A stretch of 64,000 nt of DNA, taken from assembly GCF_014803895.1 (NCBI RefSeq), contig NZ_JAAVAU010000011.1:1-64000 (forward strand), read 5' to 3'. The translations under genes and the position numbers were made by a program. Under the pieces are notes generated by a model. It did no database searches. It was not told where the DNA came from and saw only the letters and a list, made by a program, of their open reading frames with translations. Below are positions 26,455 through 35,936 of the stretch, piece by piece; the stretch's first letter is position 1; every line of letters begins with the position of its first letter. Source of the stretch: Lactobacillus sp. (GTDB taxonomy: Bacteria; Bacillota; Bacilli; Lactobacillales; Lactobacillaceae).

Positions 26455-26997
26455 CTAATCGATCGAATCTAAGAATTTTTTCTTACATCTATGTTTAGCC
26501 TGTTGAATTTGTTTTTTAGTAAAACCCATCTTATTCAATTTTTTCTGACTTATGTATCCAACATGATGTAAAAAAATCATAATTTCAACATGAGAAAGAG
26601 ATTTTAAATACTTCTCCAAAATTTCACTATCAATGGGTATTTGCATTTCTACAGTCTGTTCTTCAACACCTCCAACACTCATCAATCCTTCATATGAAAT
26701 TGCATGGCGATAAGGTTCACGTCGCTGTGCTAAATCATGGCGAAGTAATGAACAAGCATGATTGCTAAGGTATGTTTTAAAAAATGAGCCAAAATTCTTT
26801 CCTTTTTCAACATCAAACATACAACAGGCTTCATAACAAAGTACCAATGCATCTTGTTTCCAATCATCATTATCATAGTCTCGTAAATAATATTTATTTT
26901 TAATATTGTAAACAATTCCCATATAGCGTTCTAGCAACTTTACTAATGCATCACTATCTTTTTGTTTAACCAATAATATTAAATCTAAATCATTCAC
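26455..26997 (-). CDS. Sigma-70 family sigma factor, SigH/ComX-like
   Basis: An alternative RNA polymerase sigma factor of 180 residues. The N-terminal region 2 has the pattern LLERYMGIVYNIKNKYY then DWKQDALVLCYEA. The C-terminal region 4 resembles a helix-turn-helix (ISQKKLNKMGFTKKQIQQAKHRCKK). The GTG at 26997 follows GGAGG by 6 bp. Its position downstream of rlmB/mrnC and upstream of rpmG-secE-nusG is that of Bacillus sigH. In lactobacilli the equivalent is often called ComX and linked to competence genes. The regulon here is unknown. Confidence 0.82.
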   Translation of the reverse strand: MNDLDLILLVKQKDSDALVKLLERYMGIVYNIKNKYYLRDYDNDDWKQDALVLCYEACCMFDVEKGKNFGSFFKTYLSNHACSLLRHDLAQRREPYRHAISYEGLMSVGGVEEQTVEMQIPIDSEILEKYLKSLSHVEIMIFLHHVGYISQKKLNKMGFTKKQIQQAKHRCKKKFLDSID

Positions 26998-27033
26998 CTT
27001 AGTCCTCCTTAATAATTTAGCTTATGATCAACA

Positions 27034-27062
27034 TCTATACAATACTTTAGCGAACATAACAA
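27034..27062 (-). promoter_or_regulatory. Candidate promoter of the sigma factor gene
   Basis: Minus-strand TTGTTA and TATAGA at 17-bp spacing, about 37 bp before the GTG start. Confidence 0.45.
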
Positions 27063-27112
27063 ACAATTTAAGGAGAACATAAGTTTAAGCGCTCATCTAC
27101 TTAAAAAAGACG

Positions 27113-27150
27113 CAAAAAAGTGGCACACTTTCTTAAAAATGTACCACTTA
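27113..27150 (-). terminator. Terminator after rlmB
   Basis: Minus-strand arms AAGTGGTACA and TGTGCCACTT followed by TTTTTT. It separates the cysS-mrnC-rlmB unit from the sigma factor gene. Confidence 0.8.
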
Positions 27151-27154
27151 TTTT

Positions 27155-27910
27155 TTAACTTAGAGGATAACGACTATTAAACATTTGATAAAGTAACACT
27201 CCCGTGGCTACACTAGCGTTTAAGGACTGAACATGCCCAATCATTGGGATAGTAAGCGTTTGATCCATTTGCTTTAAAAGTAACGGGGATATTCCTTTTC
27301 CTTCATTACCAATTACTAATACAGTCTTTCCCTTAGCATCCCATCTACGATAATCAGTTCCCTCCATCGCTGTACCAAAGAACCAATATCCACGTTTCTT
27401 TAATAACTTAGTAGTTTGTACTAAGTTATTCACTCTAGCTACAGGTACGTGATCAATTGCACCAGTTGAAGTTTTAGCAACTACAGAAGTCAAGCCACTT
27501 GCACGTCGTTTTGGAATAATAACGGCACTTACTCCCGTTGCATCACACGTTCTTAAAATAGAGCCTAAATTATGTGGATCTTCAATAGAATCCAGCATTA
27601 ACAAAAAAGGTTCCTTGCCTTCAGCATCAAACTTATCTAGTAAGTTATCTAAGTCAGCGTATTCAAATGACGCAACAGCCAAAACTAGCCCTTGATGATT
27701 ACCTTGATCGGTTAATTGATCAAGTTTATTTTTAGGGGCATTTTGAACAATTAAATGTTTTTTTCTAGCTAATTGATAAACTTGATTAGCAAAATCTTCT
27801 TGTATTCCTCTTTGTAAGAAAATTTTATTAATTTTATCAGCATCTTGCGTTTTTAAATAATCAATTCCTGCATGTCTACCAAAAACAAAATCTTCACTAC
27901 TTGAACTCAT
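27155..27910 (-). CDS. rlmB: 23S rRNA 2'-O-methyltransferase RlmB (SpoU family)
   Basis: A SPOUT-fold methyltransferase that modifies G2251-equivalent ribose in 23S rRNA. An N-terminal substrate-binding domain (FGRHAGIDYLK) precedes the catalytic domain. SPOUT motifs are LDSIEDPHNLGSILRTCDA, IGNEGKGIS and IPMIGHVQSLNAS. I take ATG at 27910 (251 residues, MSSSSEDF), with GGAGGGG upstream. It overlaps mrnC by 14 nt. Confidence 0.95.
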   Translation of the reverse strand: MSSSSEDFVFGRHAGIDYLKTQDADKINKIFLQRGIQEDFANQVYQLARKKHLIVQNAPKNKLDQLTDQGNHQGLVLAVASFEYADLDNLLDKFDAEGKEPFLLMLDSIEDPHNLGSILRTCDATGVSAVIIPKRRASGLTSVVAKTSTGAIDHVPVARVNNLVQTTKLLKKRGYWFFGTAMEGTDYRRWDAKGKTVLVIGNEGKGISPLLLKQMDQTLTIPMIGHVQSLNASVATGVLLYQMFNSRYPLS

Positions 27911-28340
27911 ATTCTGCATCCCCTCCATGTTCTACTTGATCAATACACCATTCACAAATCTCTGTTACCCGATCATGCTTTCCTAATAAGTCTAAGTAAC
28001 CAATTAAAGCTTCAAAACCAGTAGACAGACGATACGTAGCTAACGAAGTATTTTTAGCATGGGTGTGACTTTTAGCATTACGCCCACGGTGAAAAATATC
28101 TAATTCATCTTCGCTAAGCATCCCCTCAGCTTCCATCTTAGTAATTAACCAAGCTTGGGCTTTAGCCGAAACATAATGAGTTGCATTTCGCTGCAACATT
28201 TGAGGCTTAACAATACCACCTTTAACTAGGTGACGGCGTATGTAAACTTCATATACACCATCTCCCAAATAAGCTAATGTTAAAGCTCCCATAGCATAAG
28301 GGTTACGATCTTTTTCAGTTAATACTTTAGGCTTAAGCAC
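27897..28340 (-). CDS. mrnC: Mini-ribonuclease III
   Basis: A double-strand-specific RNase lacking a dsRNA-binding domain, which matures 23S rRNA in Firmicutes. The 147 residues carry the RNase III catalytic signature in reduced form ([14 protein letters not shown]) and [10 protein letters not shown]. The start is GTG at 28340, with AGGTGG 4-5 bp upstream. It overlaps cysS by 8 nt; cysS-mrnC-rlmB is the usual Firmicutes operon. Confidence 0.94.
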   Translation of the reverse strand: MLKPKVLTEKDRNPYAMGALTLAYLGDGVYEVYIRRHLVKGGIVKPQMLQRNATHYVSAKAQAWLITKMEAEGMLSEDELDIFHRGRNAKSHTHAKNTSLATYRLSTGFEALIGYLDLLGKHDRVTEICEWCIDQVEHGGDAEYEFK

Positions 28341-29745
28341 GATGCCACCTCGTTCCTTGAGGAGTATCTTCTAGAATAATACCCATTTTATTTAATTCAT
28401 CCCGCAAGCGATCACTCGTTGCCCAATCTTTATTTTTACGAGCGTTATCACGTTCAGCAACCATTTGATCTATTTTTACATCATCACTATTAGTTTTTCT
28501 TTTGAAAGTTACACCAAAAATTAATAACCATTGTTTAAAAACACTTATAAATTCAGTTATAGCTTCTTTATCCACTTGTTGTTCATTTAAATGAGCATTA
28601 ATCTTGGATACTAAATTATACATTACACTTAAAGTGTTTTGGACATTAAAGTCATCATCCATCGCATCAATAAAGTCACTTTGAGCCTTTTTTAAATTAT
28701 TTCTTAATTCATCAGAAATTATACTTTCATTCTCATCTTCTAATCGTCTTTCACTGTTACGTAAAACATTTTTATAACGATCAAGTACTGTCTCTGCTTG
28801 TTTTAGACCATCTTCAGAATAATTTATTGGACGGCGATACTGGACGCTAGACATATAAAAACGCAAAACTTGTGGATCAATTTTCTTTAAAATATCATGA
28901 ACCGTCACAAAATTATGCAATGACTTAGACATTTTTTCCTGCTTTTTACCTACAGTTACAAAGCCATTATGAAGCCAATAATTAACAAATTTTTTACCAG
29001 TTCTAGCCTCACTTTGAGCAATTTCATTTTCATGATGAGGAAATTCCAAATCTTGGCCTCCACCATGAATATCAATACTATCACCCAAGTATTTAGTACT
29101 CATTACAGAACATTCAATATGCCATCCTGGTCGTCCTTTACCCCAAGGAGAATCCCATGCAATTTCAGTTGGTTCCTTTTGAGATTTCCAAAGGGCAAAA
29201 TCTATTGGATCTTCTTTTTTATCTTGTTCGGAAGAATTAATATGTTCAGAAGCACCTTCTTCTAATTCTGCAATATTTTGATCACTTAATTGACCATAAT
29301 TCACAAATTTTCGAGCGCGATAATATACATCCCCATCGACTTCATAAGCATATCCTTTATCAATTAAATCTTGAACAAAAGCAATAATATCTTTAATTTC
29401 ATGAGTAGCTCTTGGATGAAGGTTGGCTGGTTTAATATTTAAAGCTTGAGTATCTTCTAAATAAGCATTGATATATCTTTCCGCCAATTCTGGAACAGTT
29501 ATATTTTCTTTCTTGGCTTCATTGATCATTTTATCGTCAACATCAGTAAAGTTAGAAACATAATTTACATCATAACCACGATATTCCAGATAACGTCTAA
29601 TAGTGTCAAAAGCAATTACACTTCTAGCATTCCCAATATGAATATAGTTATAAACCGTTGGCCCACAGACATACATACTGACTTTTCCGGCGACTAATGG
29701 TTTAAATATTTCTTTTTTGCGCGTTAAAGTATTAAAAACTTTCAC
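28333..29745 (-). CDS. cysS: Cysteinyl-tRNA synthetase
   Basis: Charges tRNA-Cys. The 470-residue class I synthetase has a HIGH-type motif (YIHIGNAR) near residue 35 and KMSKS (KMSKSLHNF) near 268. Zinc ligands include the conserved Cys28 region (YVCGPTVYN) and the HIECSVM segment. The start is GTG at 29745. The interval upstream to gltX is only 93 bp, too short for a T-box leader. Confidence 0.97.
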   Translation of the reverse strand: MKVFNTLTRKKEIFKPLVAGKVSMYVCGPTVYNYIHIGNARSVIAFDTIRRYLEYRGYDVNYVSNFTDVDDKMINEAKKENITVPELAERYINAYLEDTQALNIKPANLHPRATHEIKDIIAFVQDLIDKGYAYEVDGDVYYRARKFVNYGQLSDQNIAELEEGASEHINSSEQDKKEDPIDFALWKSQKEPTEIAWDSPWGKGRPGWHIECSVMSTKYLGDSIDIHGGGQDLEFPHHENEIAQSEARTGKKFVNYWLHNGFVTVGKKQEKMSKSLHNFVTVHDILKKIDPQVLRFYMSSVQYRRPINYSEDGLKQAETVLDRYKNVLRNSERRLEDENESIISDELRNNLKKAQSDFIDAMDDDFNVQNTLSVMYNLVSKINAHLNEQQVDKEAITEFISVFKQWLLIFGVTFKRKTNSDDVKIDQMVAERDNARKNKDWATSDRLRDELNKMGIILEDTPQGTRWHRA

Positions 29746-29791
29746 GGTTTACACTATCCTTTCTTAAAATCTACTCTCATTTTACCAGAAA

Positions 29792-29823
29792 GAAAAAGAA
29801 GCTGCGTTCTTTTGCAGCTTCTT
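29792..29823 (-). terminator. Terminator after gltX
   Basis: Minus-strand arms AGAAGCTGC and GCAGCTTCT with an 8-nt loop, then a T-run. It lies between gltX and cysS. Confidence 0.8.
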
Positions 29824-29838
29824 ATTTCTCTTTACAAA

Positions 29839-31338
29839 TTAAAGACCATTTTCTGCCATTTGCTTCAAAGTAAGATCTAAGTGTTCAATCACTCTTTCTT
29901 TACCTAGAAGTTCCATAGCTTCACCAATACCAGGTCCAACCATAGAACGAGTACCAGCAATACGGATTGGCATAAATAATTTTCTACCTTTAACACCAGT
30001 GCTCTTACGCGTAGCTTGGATAGCATTCATAATTTGAACTGATGTAAAACGAGGGATCAAGTCTAATTGCTTCTTGAATTCTTCAATTACACCACGACCG
30101 TCATCTTTCTTAATTTCTTCAATTTCTTCTTCAGATAAATCTTTAGGATCTTCAAAGAAAATCTTAGCCATCTCAACAATTTGTTGAGTATAAGACATTT
30201 GTACAGAGTAAATGTTAACTAATTGACGAATCCATTCCATCTTTTCAGGTGAAACTTCTTTTTCAACCAATCCAGCTTCTTGCAAGTTATTCAAAGCTAA
30301 ATCAAGTAATGTATCACGATCTGCCTTCTTAACATATTGGTTGTTAATCCATTCAAGTTTCTTTTGGTCAAAAGCAGCTGGGGATTTAGATAAACGTGCT
30401 GGATCAAATGACTTAATCAATTCACGTTGAGAGAAGATTTCATTTTCACCAACTGGTGACCACCCTAAGAGAGTAATAAAGTTAAACATTGCTTCTGGTA
30501 AATAGCCAAGTTCACGATATTGTTCAATAAATTGAAGAACTGACTCATCACGTTTGGAAAGCTTCTTACCAGTTTCTGAATTTATAATCAAAGTCATGTG
30601 GCCAAACTTAGGTGGTTCCCAACCTAAAGCTTCATAAACAACTAATTGCTTAGGTGTGTTAGCAACATGATCATCACCACGTAAAACATGAGTAATCTTC
30701 ATCAAATAATCATCGATTACAACTGCAAAGTTGTAAGTTGGCATACCATCACGTTTTTGAATAACAAAATCGCCACCGATAGTATCAGACTCAAATGATA
30801 CTTTACCCTTAACAATATCATCCCAAGCATAAGTTCTATTTTCAGGAATATGAATTCTAACAACTGGCTTTAAGCCTTTAGCTTCGGCTGCTTCTTGAGC
30901 TTGTTTAATTTCATCAGCAGTCATGCCTTCATATTCATAAGTATAGTGAGGAGCAATACCCATTGCACGTTGTTCTTCACGTTGGGCTTCAAGCTCTTCT
31001 TCTGTCTTGTAGGAGTAGTAAGCTTTACCTTCATCAATCAATTGTTTGATATATTTATTGTAAATATCTTTTCTTTCTGATTGACGGTATGGGCCATATT
31101 CGCCACCCTTATCAGGACCTTCATCCCAGTCGATACCTAACCAGTGAAGGTTTTCCATTTGAGATTTTGAACCACCTTCAACATTACGTTTTTGGTCAGT
31201 ATCTTCAATACGAAGAACCATAGTACCTTTGTTATGACGTGCAAATAAGTAATTAAATAATGCAGTACGTGCATTACCAATGTGCAAGTGACCAGTAGGA
31301 CTTGGAGCATAACGCACACGGATTTTTTGTTTAGCCAA
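29839..31338 (-). CDS. gltX: Glutamyl-tRNA synthetase
   Basis: Charges tRNA-Glu (and probably tRNA-Gln, to be amidated later, as in other lactobacilli). The 499-residue class I enzyme has [14 protein letters not shown] near the N-terminus and KLSKRDESV near residue 256. The start is TTG at 31338, with GAGG about 9 bp upstream. Confidence 0.97.
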   Translation of the reverse strand: MAKQKIRVRYAPSPTGHLHIGNARTALFNYLFARHNKGTMVLRIEDTDQKRNVEGGSKSQMENLHWLGIDWDEGPDKGGEYGPYRQSERKDIYNKYIKQLIDEGKAYYSYKTEEELEAQREEQRAMGIAPHYTYEYEGMTADEIKQAQEAAEAKGLKPVVRIHIPENRTYAWDDIVKGKVSFESDTIGGDFVIQKRDGMPTYNFAVVIDDYLMKITHVLRGDDHVANTPKQLVVYEALGWEPPKFGHMTLIINSETGKKLSKRDESVLQFIEQYRELGYLPEAMFNFITLLGWSPVGENEIFSQRELIKSFDPARLSKSPAAFDQKKLEWINNQYVKKADRDTLLDLALNNLQEAGLVEKEVSPEKMEWIRQLVNIYSVQMSYTQQIVEMAKIFFEDPKDLSEEEIEEIKKDDGRGVIEEFKKQLDLIPRFTSVQIMNAIQATRKSTGVKGRKLFMPIRIAGTRSMVGPGIGEAMELLGKERVIEHLDLTLKQMAENGL

Positions 31339-31385
31339 AATAAAGCGCCTCTTTCATTCATTTATGTTTAAAATGCATCTCTTTA

Positions 31386-31414
31386 AGTTTAACTTTTCTA
31401 GTAAAAAAGTTCAA
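31386..31414 (-). promoter_or_regulatory. gltX promoter
   Basis: Minus-strand TTGAAC and TAAACT at 17-bp spacing, about 48 bp before the start codon. Confidence 0.6.
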
Positions 31415-31421
31415 TCTTTCA

Positions 31422-32801
31422 TTAACCAAATACTAGCTTTAATGTTTGTGGCAAACTAGCAACCCCTATTACTTCAATATCACTGCGATTTTTTAAAGTA
31501 GAAGACAAGTTATGGAGAGGAATAAAAATGCGTTTAAAGCCAATTTTAGCTGCCTCATTCACACGAGCTTCAATTCTGTTTACGCGACGTATTTCGCCAG
31601 TCAAGCCAATTTCTCCCACAAAACAATCAGTCGAGAGAATTTCTTCATTTTTATAACTTGAAGCTACAGCCATTGCTATGGCTAAATCAATTGCCGGTTC
31701 ATTTAGTTTAATCCCACCTGTTGCAGTTAAAAAAGCATCCTGATTTTGAAGCATCAAATTGCCTCTTTTTTCTAAAACAGCTAACAATAAAGCAACCCGA
31801 TTATAATCAAGCCCTGAAGTTGTTCTTTTAGCATAACCAAAAGCTGTTGGTGTTACTAAGGCTTGAATATCAGCAAGAAGTGGTCTTGTACCCTCTAAAG
31901 AAACAACAATCGCAGAACCAGTCGAATTTGGTAGTCGCTCATCCAAAAAAATTGATGAAGGATTAGTAACTTCACTAAGACCCTCATTTCTCATTTCAAA
32001 CATACCAATTTCATTTGCCGCCCCAAAACGATTTTTCACAGATCGTAAAATTCTATATGCATGATGACCATCACCTTCAAAATAAAGGACAGTATCAACC
32101 ATATGTTCTAAAATTTTAGGACCAGCAATCGAACCTTCTTTAGTAACATGTCCAACAACAAAAACAGTAATTTGATCATTTTTAGCAATTTTCATCAACT
32201 CACTCGTTACTTCACGCACTTGAGCCGCTGATCCAACCATTGAATCAATACTTGGCTCATTCATAGTCTGAATTGAATCTATTACTAAGAATTCTGGTTT
32301 AAAATCATCAATTTGCTCACGAATATTTTCCATATTTGTCTCTGGGTAAAGTAAAATGCCACTATCACTCACTCCTAAACGGTCTGCTCGCATTTTTATT
32401 TGATTAGCTGACTCCTCACCAGAAACATATAAAACTGTATGTTCACGAGCAATAGTTCCCATTATTTGAAGCATCAAGGTAGATTTACCAATTCCTGGAT
32501 CACCCCCGATTAAGACTAAGGACCCGGGAACAATACCTCCACCAAGAACACGATTTAATTCTTCATAGGGAGTAATAATTCGCTCTTCTTTTTCCGCTTT
32601 TATTTCATCTAATTTAATTGGCTTATTTATACCTGTATTAGTCATTAAACGACTCGCAGTCGCTTTAGAAGAAATCTTTTTTACAGTTTCTGTTTCTTTC
32701 TCTAATTGATTCCAAGCGCCACAATTAGGACATCTTCCTAAATATGATGCTGAAATATAGCCACAATTACGACATTTATAACGTGTCTTTGTCTTTGCCA
32801 T
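31422..32801 (-). CDS. radA: DNA repair protein RadA
   Basis: A branch-migration helicase-like protein in recombination. An N-terminal zinc finger (CRNCG...CPNCGAW), a RecA-type ATPase with Walker A GGDPGIGKST near residue 97, the RadA-specific KNRFG motif, and a C-terminal Lon-protease-like domain are all seen in the 459 residues. It overlaps the dut gene by 26 nt and follows it, as is common in lactobacilli. Confidence 0.96.
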   Translation of the reverse strand: MAKTKTRYKCRNCGYISASYLGRCPNCGAWNQLEKETETVKKISSKATASRLMTNTGINKPIKLDEIKAEKEERIITPYEELNRVLGGGIVPGSLVLIGGDPGIGKSTLMLQIMGTIAREHTVLYVSGEESANQIKMRADRLGVSDSGILLYPETNMENIREQIDDFKPEFLVIDSIQTMNEPSIDSMVGSAAQVREVTSELMKIAKNDQITVFVVGHVTKEGSIAGPKILEHMVDTVLYFEGDGHHAYRILRSVKNRFGAANEIGMFEMRNEGLSEVTNPSSIFLDERLPNSTGSAIVVSLEGTRPLLADIQALVTPTAFGYAKRTTSGLDYNRVALLLAVLEKRGNLMLQNQDAFLTATGGIKLNEPAIDLAIAMAVASSYKNEEILSTDCFVGEIGLTGEIRRVNRIEARVNEAAKIGFKRIFIPLHNLSSTLKNRSDIEVIGVASLPQTLKLVFG

Positions 32802-33351
32802 TTATTTCATCCCTTATTCCAGATGATCCAAATCCTCCCATACGCTTACGAGGAATCGGATTATCATTATCTGCTTTTAAGTATGGCATAAAAATACCTT
32901 GACCTATCCTCTCACCCTTTTTAATTTTTAAAGGACGAACTCCATAATTAATAAATTGAAAATAAATTTCCCCTTCATTTTTTTCATTATCATAATAATC
33001 ACTATCTATTACACCAATTCCATTTGGTAAAGTGACATTACGTTTATAAGTATTCGATGAACGATTAGCTAAAATTAACACCTCATCATCAGACATGTAA
33101 CATTTAATTCCTGTTGGCACTAAAAAAGGTTTTAACACTCTTTCAGCTACTTGGTAATCATGTTCATTAAGCTCATGAAAATTTCTAATTAAACGAAAAA
33201 TTCTTACAAAATTAAATTGCCAAATTGATGGTATTACAATATCTTCGGCTGCCTCAAAGTCATATCCAGCGCTTGCTGGAGTCTGTCTTTGAGGTAAGTG
33301 CAAGCCAGCATTCTCATATTTAGAAACAATTTCAAAACCACGTTTACGCAT
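32776..33351 (-). CDS. dut: dUTP diphosphatase (trimeric dUTPase)
   Basis: Hydrolyses dUTP to dUMP. Five motifs are visible in order: AGYDFEA, NRSSN, GVIDSDYY, RIGQGIF and RMGGFGSSG. At 191 residues it is longer than the usual 145-150, because about 40 residues (PSIWQFNFVRIFRLIRNF and beyond) are inserted between motifs 1 and 2. Motifs are intact, so activity is expected. It is divergent from pepC and coupled to radA. Confidence 0.92.
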   Translation of the reverse strand: MRKRGFEIVSKYENAGLHLPQRQTPASAGYDFEAAEDIVIPSIWQFNFVRIFRLIRNFHELNEHDYQVAERVLKPFLVPTGIKCYMSDDEVLILANRSSNTYKRNVTLPNGIGVIDSDYYDNEKNEGEIYFQFINYGVRPLKIKKGERIGQGIFMPYLKADNDNPIPRKRMGGFGSSGIRDEINGKDKDTL

Positions 33352-33442
33352 TTTAAATTCCTATCTTCTATAATTCAACTAATCTGTTTTTATAATTTTA
33401 TTTTATATTACGCAAAAACTGTTCTTTTTTCAAAAAAGATTA

Positions 33443-33470
33443 TTAGACGCTCGTTTATTAATGGTATAAA
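33443..33470 (+). promoter_or_regulatory. pepC promoter
   Basis: TTAGAC and TATAAA at 16-bp spacing, about 35 bp before the ATG; AAGGAGG precedes the start. Confidence 0.5.
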
Positions 33471-33505
33471 CTTAATATGATGTATTATTTAAGGAGGCAT
33501 TTTGC

Positions 33506-34855
33506 ATGACTAAAGAAATCACTAACGAGACTATTGCAAGTTTTGAAGAAGATTTTAACTCAAATAGAGCTAACAAAATTGCTGGGCGTGCTGCTCAAGA
33601 AAACGGCATCTATAAAGCAAGTCAAAACTTACAAACAAAAGTTAACTTAGATCCTACTTTCTCTATTGAAATTGATACTGGTAAAGTTGCTAATCAAAAG
33701 CAATCTGGTCGCTGCTGGATGTTTAGTGCTTTAAACACTATGCGTCACTCAATTCAAAAAGAATTCAAAATTAAAGATTTTGAACTATCTCAAAATTACA
33801 CTAACTTCTGGGATAAATTTGAAAAATCTAATTGGTTCTTTGAAAATGTAATTGCTACTGCAGATAAAGATCTTGGTGACCGTAAAGTCTCATTCCTATT
33901 TACTACTCCTCAACAAGATGGTGGTCAATGGGATATGCTTTGTGGCATTATTGAAAAATATGGTATTGTGCCAAAGAGCGTTTACCCAGAAACTGCTAAT
34001 GCCACTAATTCAAGTGCTTTAAACGATACTTTAAATACTTTACTTCGTAAAGATGGTCTTGAATTACGTCGTATGATTCAAGACGGTAAAAGCGAAGAAG
34101 AAGTACAAACTCGTAAAGACGAAATGCTTCGAGAAGTTTACCGCGTATTAGCAATCTCTCTTGGTGTTCCACCTAAGAAGTTTGACTTTGAATACAGAGA
34201 TGACGATAAGAACTTCCACAGAGATAGCAATTTAACCCCACAAGATTTCTTTAAAAAATATGTTGGATGGGACTTAAGTCAATACGTTTCAACTATCAAC
34301 GCTCCAACTGAAGACAAACCTTTCCACAAGGTATTTTCAGTTGAATACTTAGGTAACGTTGAAGGTGGACGTCAAGTACGTCACTTAAACTTACCAATCG
34401 ATGAAATGAAAGAATTAATCATCAAGCAATTAAAAGATGGTGAAGTTGTTTGGTTTGGTTCAAACGTTGTTAAGGATTCAGAACGTCAAGCTGGGTTACT
34501 TGATACTGAACTTTACAAGCGTGATGAATTATTTGATGTTGATTTCAATATGTCTAAAGCTGACGCTCTAAACTCTGGTGAAAGCTTAATGGATCACGCA
34601 ATGATTATTACTGGTGTTGACTTAGTAGATGGCAAGCCAACTAAGTGGAAGATCGAAAACTCATGGGGTGAAAAACCTGGTTTCAAGGGATACTTCGTGA
34701 TGAGCGATGCTTGGTTTGATAAGTTTGTTTACCAAGCTGTTATCAATAAGAAGAACATGCCTGAAGATTTAAGAAAAGCCTTTGAAGAAGGTGCTAAAGA
34801 TCCAATCCAATTATTACCATGGGATCCAATGGGAGCTTTAGCTACTAAATTTTAA
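33506..34855 (+). CDS. pepC: Aminopeptidase C (bleomycin-hydrolase family, C1B)
   Basis: A cytoplasmic cysteine aminopeptidase in casein/peptide use. The active-site Cys70 is in QKQSGRCWMFSA. The catalytic His is in LMDHAMIITG and the Asn in KIENSWGEKPGFKGY. The 449 residues and the C-terminal arm that blocks the cleft are typical. It stands alone, with promoter and terminator. Confidence 0.96.
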   Translation: MTKEITNETIASFEEDFNSNRANKIAGRAAQENGIYKASQNLQTKVNLDPTFSIEIDTGKVANQKQSGRCWMFSALNTMRHSIQKEFKIKDFELSQNYTNFWDKFEKSNWFFENVIATADKDLGDRKVSFLFTTPQQDGGQWDMLCGIIEKYGIVPKSVYPETANATNSSALNDTLNTLLRKDGLELRRMIQDGKSEEEVQTRKDEMLREVYRVLAISLGVPPKKFDFEYRDDDKNFHRDSNLTPQDFFKKYVGWDLSQYVSTINAPTEDKPFHKVFSVEYLGNVEGGRQVRHLNLPIDEMKELIIKQLKDGEVVWFGSNVVKDSERQAGLLDTELYKRDELFDVDFNMSKADALNSGESLMDHAMIITGVDLVDGKPTKWKIENSWGEKPGFKGYFVMSDAWFDKFVYQAVINKKNMPEDLRKAFEEGAKDPIQLLPWDPMGALATKF

Positions 34856-34869
34856 TTAACTATATACAC

Positions 34870-34912
34870 AAAAAAAGGACGCTACGTAATTTTTACGTAA
34901 CGTTCTTTTTTT
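34870..34912. terminator. Bidirectional terminator after pepC
   Basis: Long arms built on GACGCTACGTAA/TTACGTAACGTTC, with A-run before and T-run after. It also serves the converging kinase gene, whose stop codon it touches. Confidence 0.85.
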
Positions 34913-35846
34913 ACCAAATATGAAGCAATCTCGTAGGATCAATTTTACTTAAATTAAATTGATGGACATGAGATTTTTTATTTTCTGGGAATTCCTTTAC
35001 AAAATCAGCAACATTATAAAGTCCAGTTGAATAAGTCCAAACACCCTTTACTTTTCGAATTGGATCAAGCATTTCATTTCTAATTGGATAAGCAGAAATT
35101 AAAAAATGTTTATGGTGAAACTTGAAAACAAAATATGGCAACTTAAATTGCTCTACTGCCTCTTCAGGAGTTTTAGCAATCGTAATTACATTACGATATG
35201 ATCCATATTGTCGAGTAAATTCATCGTTAAAAGAAAAATAGAAATTAGAGATATGAACATGTGGAAAATCTTCTGGTTTGACCTTGTCGGGTACACAGAT
35301 AACATGCGAATATCTATCTAAATTTTTTTCTTTTTGACTTAATGCACGTTCCATTCCCGTTGGTAAAATTGAATACGCCCAATCAGGAACTTCAGGATGA
35401 GCTTCGTATTTTTCATACATCATTTTTATAACGGAAGGTTTAACCCAATCATAATTAATTCTAATTCGATTACGTCGTAGTAACCCTTCTAAAGTATTAT
35501 GTTGCATTAAATCAACAACAAACAATTCATATCGATACTTATCAACCCAAGGCTTGAAATGTTCAATTGCCTCCGGTGTAATATGCGTACCATCAACAAT
35601 TACCGTCTCACCATAAGACATTTTATGTTCAACTAGCTCATCTACCATTTTTTCAGTATCTTTAGATACATAACGAGGTATTATTTGATGAAGTTGATCA
35701 GTTTTTTTCTCATAAAATACAGTTAAATCCGCAAGTAATAAACGAATTGCATCACGAGAAATGGCGTAAGGTTGTAGATGGTGACGGGCAATAAAAGATG
35801 ACTTACCCGATCCAGGTGCACCTCTTAATAGAAATATTTTACGCAT
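34911..35846 (-). CDS. P-loop kinase, polynucleotide-kinase-like
   Basis: A 311-residue protein with Walker A GAPGSGKSS at residues 9-17 and SRDAIRLLLAD after it. VIVDGTHITPEAI and LLRRNRIR further on match the T4 polynucleotide kinase/zeta-toxin-like AAA_33 fold. The second half (about 175-311) is not recognised; it contains HVHISNFYFSFNDEF and KGVWTYSTGLYNVADF. The ATG at 35846 has GGAG 6 bp upstream; upstream codons in frame are unlikely. It follows a histidine-phosphatase gene by 90 bp. The substrate, RNA end, nucleotide or other small molecule, cannot be told. Confidence 0.78.
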   Translation of the reverse strand: MRKIFLLRGAPGSGKSSFIARHHLQPYAISRDAIRLLLADLTVFYEKKTDQLHQIIPRYVSKDTEKMVDELVEHKMSYGETVIVDGTHITPEAIEHFKPWVDKYRYELFVVDLMQHNTLEGLLRRNRIRINYDWVKPSVIKMMYEKYEAHPEVPDWAYSILPTGMERALSQKEKNLDRYSHVICVPDKVKPEDFPHVHISNFYFSFNDEFTRQYGSYRNVITIAKTPEEAVEQFKLPYFVFKFHHKHFLISAYPIRNEMLDPIRKVKGVWTYSTGLYNVADFVKEFPENKKSHVHQFNLSKIDPTRLLHIW

Positions 35847-35936
35847 CTTTTTCTCCAAACTAATTTTAAGTCTATATATACGTAAAAATTCTACCATAAA
35901 ACTTAATAATTCACGAACTTTACAAAGAAGCAAAAA

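Noticed and set aside
29746..29838. Possible T-box leader for cysS
   Set aside because: Only 93 bp and already occupied by the gltX terminator; no T-box sequence or specifier stem is seen.
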